Assembly: GCA_022559845.1 (NCBI GenBank) | Contig: CM040126.1 | Coordinates: 128,182,251-128,246,250, forward strand | From: Amorphophallus konjac | Taxonomy: Eukaryota > Streptophyta > Magnoliopsida > Alismatales > Araceae | Direction: 5' to 3' | DNA length: 64,000 bases | In this document: positions 40,832 through 51,695 of the stretch, piece after piece | How positions within the stretch are numbered: the first letter of the stretch is position 1 | Layout of the letters: each line of letters starts with the position of its first letter | Translations under genes and position numbers: made by a program | The notes under the pieces: generated by a model | The model's input: the letters and a program-made list of their open reading frames with translations, nothing else | The model's database searches: none | What the model was told of the DNA's origin: nothing

Positions 40832-41683
40832 ATGGGATATAATTTTGTGAACAAAAAGAAAATTGAGAACAAGTTATACACTTCATTTGTTCACAGCACA
40901 TGCATACCTAGCACCTCCAAATCAAACTCCCAGCAACACATTATGCCAAGAACCCGACAAAATTTGAAAAACAGTGTGAATGTCCCAAATATGCATGCTA
41001 GAAACATTCATGTGAAACCCCATGCATCTAAGAAAAGAAATGTTTCTTGTCTCTACTGTGAAAAACTTGGACACATAATGCATGATTATTTTATTATGAA
41101 AAATGATGATCTGAAAGCATGCAGGAACAGAACTGGTTTCAAAAATGCAAAGCAATCATTTACCACAAAACCTTCCATGCATTGTAATCATTGTGGTAAA
41201 AGAGGTCATATAATTTCACACTGCTGGCTTCTGATGAAGAAAATAAATTTTCATGCCGGCCAAGGTAAAGTTTCTTCATCCACATGGAAGCATGTTACTA
41301 ATCTGAATAAAAATTCCCTCATGACATATGCCAATTGTGACTACTATAGTAAAGTAGGTCACAAGATGAATGATTGCTTCATGTTAAAGCATGATGACAA
41401 GTTTGCCTTCAGAAAATTTGTTAATCCATCAATAATGAAGAAAAGAGGTTTTCATTCAACACATCATGTCAGCACATACAAAATGGTCAAGCCAATGAGA
41501 AGAAGGAATGTGATGTCACGTGCTTCTTGCCATTTTTGTGGCAAATCTGGGCATAAAATGCATGATTGTTTTCTGATGAAAAATGATGATTTGAATGTTG
41601 TCAAAAAGTGGAAACCACGTGCGAATGTTACTGCTAACCCACAAGGACCCAAGATGGCTTGGGTACCTAAGAATGCAAAATGA
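40832..41683 (+). CDS. Element F zinc-knuckle array (gag C-terminal part)
   Basis: 283 open codons, likely the C-terminal part of gag after a premature stop. Four knuckle-like motifs occur: CLYCEKLGHIMHDY (last Cys lost), CNHCGKRGHIISHC, CDYYSKVGHKMNDC (second Cys lost) and CHFCGKSGHKMHDC. Units like CFLMKNDDL recur between them, suggesting growth by internal duplication. It ends GPKMAWVPKNAK, TGA, then a T-rich run and TAGGTGTGCCTTG, the gag/pol border seen in A and B. Confidence 0.78.
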   Translation: MGYNFVNKKKIENKLYTSFVHSTCIPSTSKSNSQQHIMPRTRQNLKNSVNVPNMHARNIHVKPHASKKRNVSCLYCEKLGHIMHDYFIMKNDDLKACRNRTGFKNAKQSFTTKPSMHCNHCGKRGHIISHCWLLMKKINFHAGQGKVSSSTWKHVTNLNKNSLMTYANCDYYSKVGHKMNDCFMLKHDDKFAFRKFVNPSIMKKRGFHSTHHVSTYKMVKPMRRRNVMSRASCHFCGKSGHKMHDCFLMKNDDLNVVKKWKPRANVTANPQGPKMAWVPKNAK

Positions 41684-42592
41684 GAAATCTATTTTGTAGG
41701 TGTGCCTTGAGAATATGAGGCGTGAAACATGTTTTCAGTCAAGAAGGTAAGGCACATAGGCCAAGTGGCATAAGTCAGGTTAAAAGAAAAACCAAAAACC
41801 AAAATCTAAACGTTCAAGTGATATCCCTCTTACTCTCTATAGTAAATGTGCTATGTCTTGATTTACTTTGTGCTGACTTGATTTCCTTTGTGCTGAATAG
41901 TTATGTGATCATGCATATGTCTGTACATGCATTTCATCCATAGTTGGTTGCATATCTCTGTGCATATCACTTGTCATATAGCATCTTGTTGAAGGGGAGT
42001 TTGAAAATTTTCAAATCAAAAAAATTCACTGCATACATTGAGTTTCCATATGCGTTCACACTCTGTCATGTAAAAGTTGAACATTGTGAATTCATATCAT
42101 AATGCATTGTAACCCCCTTGCCTTCATCATAATAATGATTACATGATATATCAAATGGTGACATGTGGAAGGGTAGGTTAACCTTGTCTGAAAACTATCA
42201 CTACGTGTGAGGTGATCCTCGGATCTAAGTTCTCTGCCTAGTACTATGAGTCAATTTTTTCATAGGCTGTAAATAACATTAAAACCTCACTGAACATTTT
42301 AGATTCTTGCACACATTAAGGAGGAGTTGCTAGATTAGTCATGTGAACTTAATGCCTAGGCTCATTCCTATGGAAGTAACTGTTGTGCGGGTCGATTTGT
42401 TGTGGTTTTGGTTATGTCGTCGCAACACTTGTTAGTCTATCAGGTTCTCCTTGATGGTTTTTGACTCCAAGAGTCAACGTCCTTGAATCCTAAATCTACT
42501 TGGACTCTTGAATCTGTCAATCTATCTTTTGAATTCTAAATGACTTACTCTGCTAGTGTCATTGCACCAAGTTTGATAAATTTGAATCGAGA
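41684..42592 (+). other. Non-coding interval in element F
   Basis: No domain is seen. The GTGTGCCTTG border after gag is not followed by a protease; a string near 42187-42255 (GGTGATCCTCGGATCT...CTGCCTAGTACTATGAG) resembles part of the LTR near 39530-39590. Confidence 0.5.
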
Positions 42593-43735
42593 TTGACAAA
42601 TCAAATTATTTCAACTTTGGATGCAGATCACGCTCCCAAAATCCAAGTGATGCTGGATCAACTAAAGCCAAGAATGAATCAACTACAGGAACCTCCAGCA
42701 AGGATGAAGATGATGAGGCTTCTTCAGTTGAAACACTTCAAGAACATCAAGTGCAGTACTCCGACTTACCTAGAGCTTCAATGTTCTTGAAAGTTCACCC
42801 CGCTAAGAACATTCTAGAACAACCTCCAAGTTTTGAAGATACAAAACATTCACAACATGTGTACAAGTTGCAGAAGGCCTTGTACGAACTGAAGCAAGCA
42901 CCAAGGGCATGGTGAAGCAAACGTCTGAAGGCATTTTCATAAATCAAGCCAAGTACACTTTGGAGCTGTTAAAAAAACACGGGATGGTAGAAGAAAAAAA
43001 CCATGTCAACTCCGATGGTCACAACCACGAAGTTAGATAAAAATGAAAAGGGTAAAACAATAGATTCTACACTATTTCGAGGTATGATCGGATCACTACT
43101 GAACTTAACAGCATGCCGTCCTGACATTAAATACAGCGTATGTCTATGTGCTCATTTTTAGTCATGGCCTAAAGAATTTCATTTATTAGCTGTTAAACGG
43201 ATTTTTTGATACTTAATTGGCACAATAGACTTTGGCTTGTGGTTTCCCATCGGTGCCTCATTTGACTTGATTGCATACACTGATACGGATTATGCCGGAT
43301 GTATTGTTGATCACAAAAGTGCTAGTGGGTACTGTCAGTTCTTGGTGGATGCCTAGTTTCATGGGCCTCCAAGAAATAACATTCAGTAGCTCTCTCAACG
43401 GCCGAGGCTGAATATGTAGCCGCTGAAAGTTGTGGAGCCCAAGTACTTTAGATCAAAAATCAATTGCTTGATTTGAATGTTGAAATGAAATGTGTTTCAA
43501 ATTTGTGTGACAATACCAATGCATTTAACTTGTCAAAAAAAAAACTCCTGTACAACATTCTAGGACAAAGCACATTGACATTCAACATCATTTTCTGAGA
43601 GATCATGTAGAAAAAGGGGTCTTTGAATTGAATTTCATTGACACACACAATCAGTTAGCTGATATCTGTACAAAACCCCTAAAACCAGGAACAATTCAGC
43701 TAAATAAGAAGAGAACTCGGCATATGCAAGGGTGA
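42593..43735 (+). pseudogene. Element F pol remnant: RT scrap and RNase H
   Basis: Broken copia pol. A Glu/Ser-rich linker leads directly into the RT C-terminal motif QPPSFEDTKHSQHVYKLQKA and [12 protein letters not shown], which hits a stop. The fingers and the catalytic YVDD region are missing. Remnants of RNase H follow: INQAKYTLELLKKHGM, ACRPDI, IAYTDTDYAG (across frames), SWASKK, HSVALSTAEAEYVAAESCGAQ and [11 protein letters not shown], with many stops and frame changes. The protease and integrase core are absent. It shows the ancestor of F once carried a copia pol. Confidence 0.82.
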
Positions 43736-43739
43736 GAGC

Positions 43740-43742
<3 letters not shown>
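43735..43742. repeat. Target site duplication of the LINE, left copy (AGAGCATA)
   Basis: AGAGCATA recurs at 48772-48779 on the other side of the LINE. Confidence 0.8.

Positions 43743-43795
<53 letters not shown>
43743..43795 (-). repeat. (AT)n microsatellite, tail of the LINE
   Basis: About 26 AT repeats between the TSD and the 3' end of the minus-strand LINE, in the position of the usual poly(A) tail. Confidence 0.9.
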
Positions 43796-43796
<1 letters not shown>

Positions 43797-43797
<1 letters not shown>

Positions 43798-44051
43798 CAT
43801 TGACCGACGGAATCAGCGGCTGGTCGAGTGCATCCTCCCCCAGGAGGGGAGCATGTTCTCACTCCCCCAGGCTGACATTGTGGCCCTGAGTTTTATTAAT
43901 TTTAGGAGAAAGAATACAATGACTACGGGGCATACCCCTGAGAGGACAATGCAAGACCAAAGGGCAGTGACCATGGGCCTTTCCCTGTTCAAACATGCAA
44001 CAAATCTAAAAATAGAATAATGAATGAATCAAAATTAATAGACCCATTGGA
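43797..44051 (-). other. LINE 3' untranslated region
   Basis: Follows the RNase H stop at 44052. No gene. Confidence 0.6.
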
Positions 44052-44552
44052 CTAGTTACAGTTACAAAGTGTTGGCAAACCAGCTTTATCCATGTTCAGT
44101 GCCCCCCTTGCCATCCACGAAAGATCTCTCACTCGGTTAAAGACAGAATTATTTTGAATGGCACAAGCATAAGAGGCCAGCGCGTTTGCAACTTGGTTAC
44201 CCTCCCTATATACATGTTGCATCGAACACTTACTTTTCTGAATAAGATCCAAGGTTTCCTTCCACCAAGGAAGAACAGTCCAACTAGGTGCCACTCCCTT
44301 CCGGATTGATTCAACTAGCAGCGCACAATCTGAGAAAACTGCCGCCAGGTGAAGGCCTCCATGCAAGGCAATGGACAATCCATCATGCATCGCCCTAGCT
44401 TCTGCCAGGAGACTACTACCGCAGCCATAGTGGAAAGCAAAGCTTATCAACATGTTGCCACCAGAGTCTCGGACACAACCCCCACCTCCGCACATGCCCG
44501 GATTGCCCTTGGAGGCCCCATCGACATGTAGAGTGAGCTGAGTCGCCGCCAC
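44052..44552 (-). pseudogene. LINE ORF2 RNase H domain
   Basis: 166 open codons. TLHVDGASKGNPGMCGGGG carries the first acidic residue, AEARAMHDGLSIALHGG the second (Glu), FSDCALLVESI the third (Asp), and HVYREGNQVANALA the final region. This is the RVT_3-type RNase H found at the end of plant L1 ORF2. It ends at the natural stop of the element. The active-site residues look present, but it is cut off from the rest of ORF2 by frame changes. Confidence 0.9.
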
Positions 44553-44573
44553 TCTACGAAAAACAACGATCGG

Positions 44574-45430
44574 CTATTTGTGGATCACCCGGGGATAAAG
44601 ATGGAAAAAGGCCAGCTTACTAGCATGTGCTGAAGACAATGGAGTTTGAAACCTGAGCTTGTCTAGTGCATGTGAAATAGTTGGGAGAATTGCTCTCTTG
44701 ATGCAGCCAATACTTGGGATCTCGTTGTCAAATCTAACTGCACATCTGTGCTTCCAGATCTCCCATAACATCAGGATGATTGCATATAACCTGACAAAGC
44801 TGAATGTCGAACGCGTATTAGTGGCTGCCAGAAAATTCCAGTAGCGAATAGTTATCTAGTCACTTAGACTAACCTTAGCATTGATTAGCGGGGAAACCCA
44901 GTTCCACAGCTCTGATGCCAGGTCACCATAGATGAATAAGTGGTTGAGATCCTTTGGAGCTGGGGATTTGCAGCAGCTGCACTTGGAAACCAGTGGGATA
45001 CCACACTCTGCCACCCTGCTATCTACCAACATAGCACGGTGAACTATCTTCCATAAGAAAATAGCCACCCTCGGAGCAATGGCAGAGTGCCATAAATTGG
45101 CCCATGAGCGCCTGACAATTCCTGTCGGCCGGAGAATATCACAAGCCAACTTAACCATGAAATTGCCACTAGCTGTACCAGTCCAAACACATACATCAAC
45201 CTCGCTTCTCAAGTGGAGGTTGGGAATGCAGTGGTCATTATTGAGCAGAGTCCATGTAGCATGATGTGGGTCCTGGGTGACCTCCCTGACTGAAGCCCGG
45301 GCCAGATCCTGCAGCCTGCTGTTCTCACCTGACTGCACTGAGCTAACTAGAGGCCCACTCCCGGTCCTGTTATCCTTCCAAAAATCCGCTCCATCCCCAT
45401 TTCCAATTATCCAGTGAGTGTTATTGATGA
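44574..45430 (-). pseudogene. LINE ORF2 connector and zinc-RVT region
   Basis: Two open pieces. 45338-44856 contains DVCVWTGTASGNFMVKLACD, WANLWHSAIAPRVAIFLWKIVH and a Cys/His cluster CGIPLVSKCSCCKSP...LNHLF, the zf-RVT pattern of plant LINEs. 44771-44574 carries MLWEIWKHRCAVRFDN, the link to RNase H. The frame is broken between them near 44856. Confidence 0.85.
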
Positions 45431-46646
45431 TTAAACTTTTTGCCTACTAAAAAACTCCAGAGGGCATGCCTGCAGGGAAAGGCCTTGTACAGTCATAGAG
45501 GTGGGTTTTGATAAACCTCTACCGGGCATATTGAGACCAAAGCGAGGAGCCTTGGATGATAGTCCACAAGGCTTTAGCTGCCAGTAATAATTGAACCCGG
45601 TGGAGATCCCTTGTGCCAAGACCCCCTTCCATCCGTGGCTTCTGAATATTCTGCCAAGCAACCCAGTGACGACGCCTCAATTCTTCGGAGCCCTGCCAAA
45701 AGAAATTAGCACACAGGTGATCAATAGCATTGATAATTGTTTTGGGGATAAAGTAGGCAGAAGCTAGGTAGACTGGCATGCTTTGGAGGACAGAGTTGAT
45801 GAGAATGGCTCTCCCTGCCTGAGAAAGAAACTTGGACTGCCATCCCTCGAGCCTCAACTGCACTTTGTCCACAATATTTTTGAAGTCTGAACATTTATAT
45901 CTCCCTTTCTTCACAGGGATACCCAGGTAGCAGAAACCTTCAGCCTGAAACTTATACCCAGTGAGGATATGAACGGATTGTTTGAGGGCTGGGGGAGCTT
46001 TTGTAGAAACAATAAAACTACTTTTCGCAGCATTAGTCTTCTGCCCAGAGCTAAACTCAAATCTTTTGACAAACCGCTGGAAGGATAATATGTTCTATTT
46101 GCTAGCATTCGGGAAAATGAGTGTGTCATCAGCATAAAGAAGATGGGAGATCTGAATTGCTTGTCTAGGCCCGCTATAACCCCTCAGCACTCCTGACTGG
46201 AACAAAACAGATAGTCCTCTGCTCAGCACTTCAGAAGCTATGATAAACACATAAGGTGCCAATGGGTCGCCCTGCCGAATGCCTATACTAGATTTGAAGA
46301 AACATACCATGACAACATTGAAGTTAACGGAAAACCAGCAGTTGGACAGCACCATACCAATATATGAAGTGAATCTAGTGCTAAATCCAAACTTCCTCAG
46401 GACTGCAAGAATAAAATCCCACTCCATTCTATCATAAGCTTTGGCCATGTCGAGTTTGAAAATAGCGTTGTGGCCCCTGACCTTCTTGTTGATGTCCATC
46501 ATGAGTTGTCTGGCTAGAGCAACATTGTCCAAGATGTATCGACCCTTGACAAATGCCCCTTGTTCCTTTGAAATTATACTGGGCAGGATTGGGGCAAGGC
46601 GCTTTGAAATGATGCGGGAGATGATTTTGTAGGAGAAGTTACACAA
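45431..46646 (-). pseudogene. LINE ORF2 reverse transcriptase, core and thumb
   Basis: 46646-46095: IISKRLAPILPSIISKEQGAFVKGR, FKLDMAKAYDRMEWDFI (first catalytic Asp), GIRQGDPLAPYVFIIASEVLSRGL and the catalytic LLYADDTLIF. After a frame change the thumb is in 45914-45519 (GRYKCSDFKNIVDKVQLRLEGW, SQAGRAILINSVLQSMPVY and FFWQGSEELRRRHWVAW). The active site is intact. Non-LTR RTs of this type copy element RNA at a nicked target. Confidence 0.92.
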
Positions 46647-47491
46647 ACTAATCGGCCGGAAGTCATTATAGGACCGAGGCTCCTACACCTTGGGGACAAG
46701 GGCAATGAGGGAGGAAGATATACCTCTGGGAATAGGGAAACCCTTAAAAAAACATTGAAATGCATCAATGACATCACTTCCAACAATGTCCCAGGCTGCT
46801 GTGTAGAACTCACCAGTGAAGCCATCTGACCCTGGAGAGCTGGAGCCCTTGAGAGACCATACAGCTTTACGAATTTCTTCCCCATCTGGAACTGTACATA
46901 GGGTGGAATTTTGAGCCTCAGTGAAGGACTGAGGAATACAGTCCAGCAGGGATGAGTGAACTGAGTGCTTCTCTGAAGTGAACAGGTTTTTAAAATAAAT
47001 CTCTGCTTGATTCTGAAGTGTGTCCTGGTCAGAACACTAGGTCTCCGACTCACCAACCTTCATCCTTCTAATGAAACTCCTCTGCTGGTTGCATTGGGCC
47101 ACTGTATGGTAGAATGAGGTGTTCCTGTCTCCACACTCTATCCATTCTATTCGTGCCTTTTGGTTCAAGAAAAGTTCTTCTCTGTGTAAAGCTTGACGCA
47201 AAGTAGCATTAGCAACATTGAAAGTTTCTCTATTTTCAAAAGATGGGGCCTGGTCATAAGATACTTGTTTCTGTTCCACTTCTGTTTCAGCCAGTCTGAC
47301 ATTCTGAGTGACATCCCCAAATATTTCTTTATTCCATTTTCGTAGGAATTCTTAGTAGCCTTCAGCCTGACAGAGAGTCTAACCATGGCATTCGGATGAT
47401 CGATCTGAGTCTGATGCCAAGCATCGGAAACCACTTGCAAAAAGGAGTAATGAGAACACCACATCTTTTGGAAAAGAAAGCGAGCCGGTCC
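46574..47491 (-). pseudogene. LINE ORF2 endonuclease-RT linker and RT N-terminus
   Basis: Pieces in several frames: WSSHYSFL-like linker sequence, RIEWIECGDRNTSFYHTVAQ (47279-47037), a conserved LINE motif just before RT, and the RT N-terminus between 47056 and 46640. At least three frame changes occur here. Confidence 0.75.
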
Positions 47492-48199
47492 TTAGAGGTG
47501 CCTTTCAGTGGACAACAGCAAGGGAGCATGGTCCGAAGGTCCTCTAGGTAGATGCTTAACAAGCAGTTGAGGCATTTCCAAATGGCTCTGACTGTTCAGT
47601 AATACTCTATCCAATCTTGCTCGGATGTTGGCCAGACCAGTTCTATTATTGGACCAAGTCATGACCGGCCTTGAAAACCCTACATCTAAAAGACCAGCAG
47701 AGCATACAAATGCATTGAAATCCACCATTGAAGCCATAGAGGGGAGAGCACCACCCACCTTCTCCGAAGGGTGCATAACACAGTTAAAGTCCCCTCCCAA
47801 AATGCAAGGAACCGAGACCGAAGCAGCAAAAGGAAGAAGATCATTGAAAAGAGCTTGTCTTAGGTGAGGGTCACATGCAGCATAGACAAAGGAATAGTAA
47901 ATAGAGTACACATGTCCTGTCTTCAGCCCAAGGGTGATATATTGTGAAGACGAGCTAATGACCTCCAGGTTGCAACTGTCATGCCAAAAAACCCAGATTT
48001 TGGAATCAGTGATAGAGTTACATGCAAACTTCTCGAGCTTAAGGAATCTTCCCAGTTGTAAAGCTTTGTCAATTGCCAGCATAGGTTCACTAATGGCCAC
48101 CATACAGACCTTATTACTTTGCACCAGATGCTTGAGACATCTACAGGAACCAGAGTTCCCCACACCTCTGATATTCCAGATCAAAATTGGACTGATCAT
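47492..48199 (-). CDS. LINE ORF2 N-terminal endonuclease
   Basis: 235 open codons from ATG 48199, the natural start of ORF2 (MISPILIWNIRGVG). Apurinic-endonuclease-type motifs are visible: WNIRG, SEPML (Glu), CILGGDFNCVMHPSEK (Asp/Asn), FSRPVMTWSNNR and RLDRVLLN, and the final GPSDHAPLLL (Asp-His). In L1 elements this domain nicks the target DNA. The start ATG overlaps the ORF1 stop in ATGA, which fits translation by reinitiation. The domain looks intact, but the downstream ORF2 is broken. Confidence 0.92.
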   Translation of the reverse strand: MISPILIWNIRGVGNSGSCRCLKHLVQSNKVCMVAISEPMLAIDKALQLGRFLKLEKFACNSITDSKIWVFWHDSCNLEVISSSSQYITLGLKTGHVYSIYYSFVYAACDPHLRQALFNDLLPFAASVSVPCILGGDFNCVMHPSEKVGGALPSMASMVDFNAFVCSAGLLDVGFSRPVMTWSNNRTGLANIRARLDRVLLNSQSHLEMPQLLVKHLPRGPSDHAPLLLSTERHL

Positions 48200-48765
48200 T
48201 GGGAATTTTGCATTGTGTCTTCCGCCGATCTAGCTCTAGACCTTGTAAGGATCCCCCCTTCATTATATACTTGCCCATTTGCATCACCCCTACCCAGGTT
48301 AGTAGATTGCATTAGAGAATTGTCTTGCTTAGCCTGCACAGCAACATGCTTGCCAGCCTCTTGCAACTCCTGTGGAACAACAATTTCCTCAGCCTCATTG
48401 GACGGAAGTTGAGGCTCAAATTTCGTTGCTACCACTAAGTCATCCATAGCAGGGGCTGGTACATCCCCCAACCTTTTATCATGGCTATCTTCTTGATTTC
48501 CTTGGCTAGCATTCAGTGTGATAGCATCAATCCATCCACCGTCGCTGGGAGAGGATAGATTTTTGTTTGAAGGGAGCTCCAAATCGGCAATCGGCTGAGA
48601 GCCGGGAGCATTATAGTGCCCTGCCAAGGGCTCTAGGAACTGGGGAGAAAGTGTATTGGATTCACGGGCCGGTTGGCTCAACTTCCCAGTGCCAGGCTGA
48701 TTCATCTCACTGGAGGCCTGGCCCCCTACTGAACCTCCAAAAGAATTGGGGACGTTTAATACCAA
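48196..48765 (-). pseudogene. LINE ORF1 C-terminal part (truncated)
   Basis: 189 codons, low-complexity and rich in Ser, Pro, Gln and Ala, ending in a TGA that overlaps the ORF2 start by four bases. Plant L1 ORF1 proteins have an N-terminal domain and zinc knuckle, which would lie upstream and have been lost at the 5' truncation point (48771). Identified from position only. Confidence 0.6.
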
Positions 48766-48771
48766 CCTCGA

Positions 48772-48779
48772 AGAGCATA
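48772..48779. repeat. Target site duplication of the LINE, right copy (AGAGCATA)
   Basis: Pairs with 43735-43742. Confidence 0.8.
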
Positions 48780-49613
48780 CATACCTAGGTTTGGACTTAG
48801 GTTAAGTGTTGCACATATAGAAAAAAATTATTTGCATAAGGGGTAGCTTGCATTAGATACATGCATATTTTGTATGACTTTTTCAGTTCGTGTATGTTGA
48901 AATATCACCTTGCACGCTTGAATGTAATTATACATACAGCCCCTCCTTGAAATTTTTCTAAGGCCAAATATTCCTTGATTAAATAACTATGGACCCATTG
49001 ACCTCGGGATCTGAGGCATTTTTTATGGGGAAGAGTCAGAGGATTTTCTCAATGCCCCATCACCTCTTACTTCAAGTAATTCCCTCTCAACTACACCAAG
49101 GTGAAGGTTCAAACAACAAAAAAAGGGGTTTGAGGGAGTTATAAAAAAAAAAGAAAGCATTGAAGGAGTTATTCCAAAAAAAATGACAAAAATTAGAGCT
49201 AGGCTGACCATTTCGGTTGACCGACGCCCCGAGTTCGGTCAACCCGAACCGACGAATCGGGCCAGCCGAACCGCATCCGAACTCCTTCTTAAGGGGGCTT
49301 CCACCCCTATTCTCTCACCTTTTCACTTCTATTCTTCATCCTAACATCCTCTCAAACCCTAGAACATCCAAGCTAACCCATTTCCACCCCAACAACCTCC
49401 TCTTTCTTCCGTCCGCACAAGATCCAGCTTGTTCGTCATTGTTTCGGGACGAAATCTCCGTGGCGGTCTGTGCATCCTTGAAGCCACTCCTAGGGTTCCA
49501 GATTGTGGAGAAGAGGTTTCCACTACATTTTGGCGTGTCATTTAGTCTACATCTTCATCCCAAGGGCAAAGGCTAGCAATATAAGGGTTTCCACCGAAGT
49601 TTTCAAGTCTAGG
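48780..49613 (+). other. Post-pol non-coding region and leader of the extra ORF, element F
   Basis: No gene is seen. 49208-49275 holds CGGTTGACCG/CGGTCAACCCG-type repeats like those of the LTR. 49290-49420 is a C/T-rich, leader-like tract comparable to 17480-17640 in B. Confidence 0.5.
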
Positions 49614-51057
49614 ATGGCGCCTCGAAGAAGTTATCGGCATCCTACCCAGGGGGAGTCGCGTGCCAGGGGAGGTGAGGCTCCCGCACCTCCACGTGCACTG
49701 CCACAGTGCCCATGGCTGATACTTACTCCCGTTTGGTCGATTTTGGTGAGATGCATGAGTTCTTTCCAGATCTAAGTTCTATTTTTGAGGTTCAGAATGG
49801 TTGGAGGATTTTGTCACAAGGTATACCAAATATTATCCCAATCTTGTCCAATAGTTCTATGAAAATCTAACCATGAGAAATGAGGTTCTGTACACGGTTG
49901 TCAAAGGACTTCAAATTCCTGTCGATCCAGAATTAATTGAGCGGGCACTTGGAGTTTCAGCTAGGGGTGTAGATATGGTTCTTGGCCATGGCCTCATTGA
50001 GGACACCTTTATGCTAATGACCTATAGTGAGTACGTGCATGGAGTTAGTAACTTGATAAAGTTGAATGCCAATTATTTCCCTCCACTACAGCGCATTCTA
50101 CATCACATGTTCACCACCCTCATATGTCCCAAGGGTGGAAGTCGAAATGAAGTCACTGAAGTGCACCGGTTCCTATTCTATCATGTGATGAATGGGTTGA
50201 TCATCAACATGGGTCGCCTTATGACAAGTTTAGTTGGGTCCTGCCATACCCAAAGGAGGCGATCTCTACCTTATGCATCACAACTGACTGGTGTTTTTAT
50301 TTATGCTGGGATTAGCTTGGCCGATGAAGTTTTCATTCCTGTGCGCCAAGATGATGTTTACAACAAACACCAAATGTTCATAGATTTTGGCTACTACTAG
50401 AGTCCTGATGGAGAGCTCTATAGACATGTGCGGGTTTATGGGGAAGAGTCTGAAAATGATGAAGAAGAAGACAAAGGCCAGTAGGAAGCTCAAGGGCAAG
50501 TCCCACCTCTAGTTCAGCTCGAGGAGCAGCCACCTTCTCCTCCACATGCAGATCCGGAGATGCCTCCTCCACCTCAGTTCTTTCATGGGGAGTCCTCTAC
50601 TCAAGGAGCTAGACAGTTTTCTAGGGTACATTCTGAGACATTTGACAGCCATTTTTCAGGACTAGTAACTCGCGTGGATACCTTTGGGGAGCAACTCTCT
50701 AACTTTGGGAGTAACATTGACACCGTGGGCAATATGCTTGAATCCATGTCTGAGCGGATTGATTCCTTCTCCACTATTTTGGATACCTTGTCCACCCAAA
50801 TGACCACCCTGTCCACTCACATGACCACCCTCACCGCCAGCCATGAAGACTCCCGCCAGGCCTTTCACATCATGAACAACACTCTTCTTGACATGTAGCG
50901 CCGTGATCTGGCTTGTGACAACACCCTTGCCAATGTTCTGCACCATCTTCAGTATCAAGATCATACTCTTGATGATATCTACCGTCGTCTTCCTTCACCT
51001 CCAGCTGAGCCTTCTCATGATGATGGTGCCCCAGAGGACTATGCTCTTCCTCCTTAG
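49614..51057 (+). pseudogene. Element F envelope-position ORF
   Basis: Homologue of the two B ORFs. It begins MAPRRSYRHPTQGESR; two frame changes near 49705 and 49800 separate this from VDFGEMHEFFPDL and from the long frame 49873-50400. The core shows VKGLQIPVD, ALGVSARG, NYFPPLQRILHHM, EVHRFLFYHVM and RRRSLPYASQLTGVF, matching B position by position. Then come an acidic segment, a Pro-rich segment and a coiled-coil-like run with heptad repeats (RIDSFSTILDTLSTQMTTLS). In-frame TAGs lie near 50398, 50482 and 50896, and the final stop is at 51055-51057. No membrane segments. Confidence 0.78.
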
Positions 51058-51117
51058 TTGTTGCCTCCACGGTCTTTAGTTTCACCATGGTCTACTTTTT
51101 CTTGTATCCCCTCCCCT

Positions 51118-51141
51118 CTTTTGATGATGCCAAAGGAGGAG
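51118..51141 (+). promoter_or_regulatory. Upstream polypurine-like motif, element F
   Basis: TTTTGATGATGCCAAAGGAG and AGAAG, the counterpart of the B motif at 20133-20157. Confidence 0.6.
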
Positions 51142-51629
51142 AAGTAGCTAGTCTAGGTTTATATAAGTTATGCATGCATGTCCCTCTGCTTGTATGAATG
51201 AATGACAATTTGCATTTGTGAGTGTCACTTGCATTAGCTGAGTCTTTTGCATTAGTTGAGTCTTGTGCATTGTGAGTCAGTGTCCATGTTCTATGTAATG
51301 ACAATTAATGAAATTCACTTGTTATTGGACACACATGTTGGTTCTTGCCCTTCTTCTCAATTTCAATTTGGCAAATATGATTGAATGATTTGTTTTGGCT
51401 TGAATGGTTTGAATGATGTAGATTATTGGATTATTAAATCTCAATGGGTTCTATGTATATCAAATGGTGTTGGATAAAAGGCATGCCATCCCATCTGAAA
51501 TCCCTCACTATGCGTGAGTGTAAACTCCGCCACGTACAAGAACCATGTGGGAGCTTGCAAGCATATAATGTGTTGATTTTAGGGTTCCAAATTTATTTTA
51601 AGGCACGCTAATGATTTTTATGTTCTAGA

Positions 51630-51695
51630 GTTTTGTCATCATCAAAAAGGGGGAGATTGTTGAGTCTCTCCAAGTGATTTTGATGATAACAAAAC
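51630..51695 (+). repeat. Inverted repeat spanning the PPT/3' LTR junction of element F
   Basis: GTTTTGTCATCATCAAAA (51630-51647) and TTTTGATGATAACAAAAC (51678-51695) pair at 17 of 18 positions, with the remaining pair G-T-like. The polypurine tract and LTR terminus lie in the loop. Confidence 0.8.
51644..51657 (+). promoter_or_regulatory. Polypurine tract of element F
   Basis: AAAAAGGGGGAGAT immediately before the 3' LTR, identical to those of A and B. Confidence 0.92.

Larger units (their letters stand above)
43743..48771 (-). mobile_element. L1-type LINE, 5'-truncated, inserted in element F
   Basis: About 5.0 kb on the minus strand, flanked by AGAGCATA duplications. From its 5' end: the C-terminal part of ORF1, then ORF2 with endonuclease, reverse transcriptase, zinc-RVT region and an RNase H. 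That is the usual plant L1 order. It starts inside ORF1, so it is 5'-truncated, as is typical of target-primed reverse transcription. Several frame changes and stops break ORF2. Confidence 0.93.
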
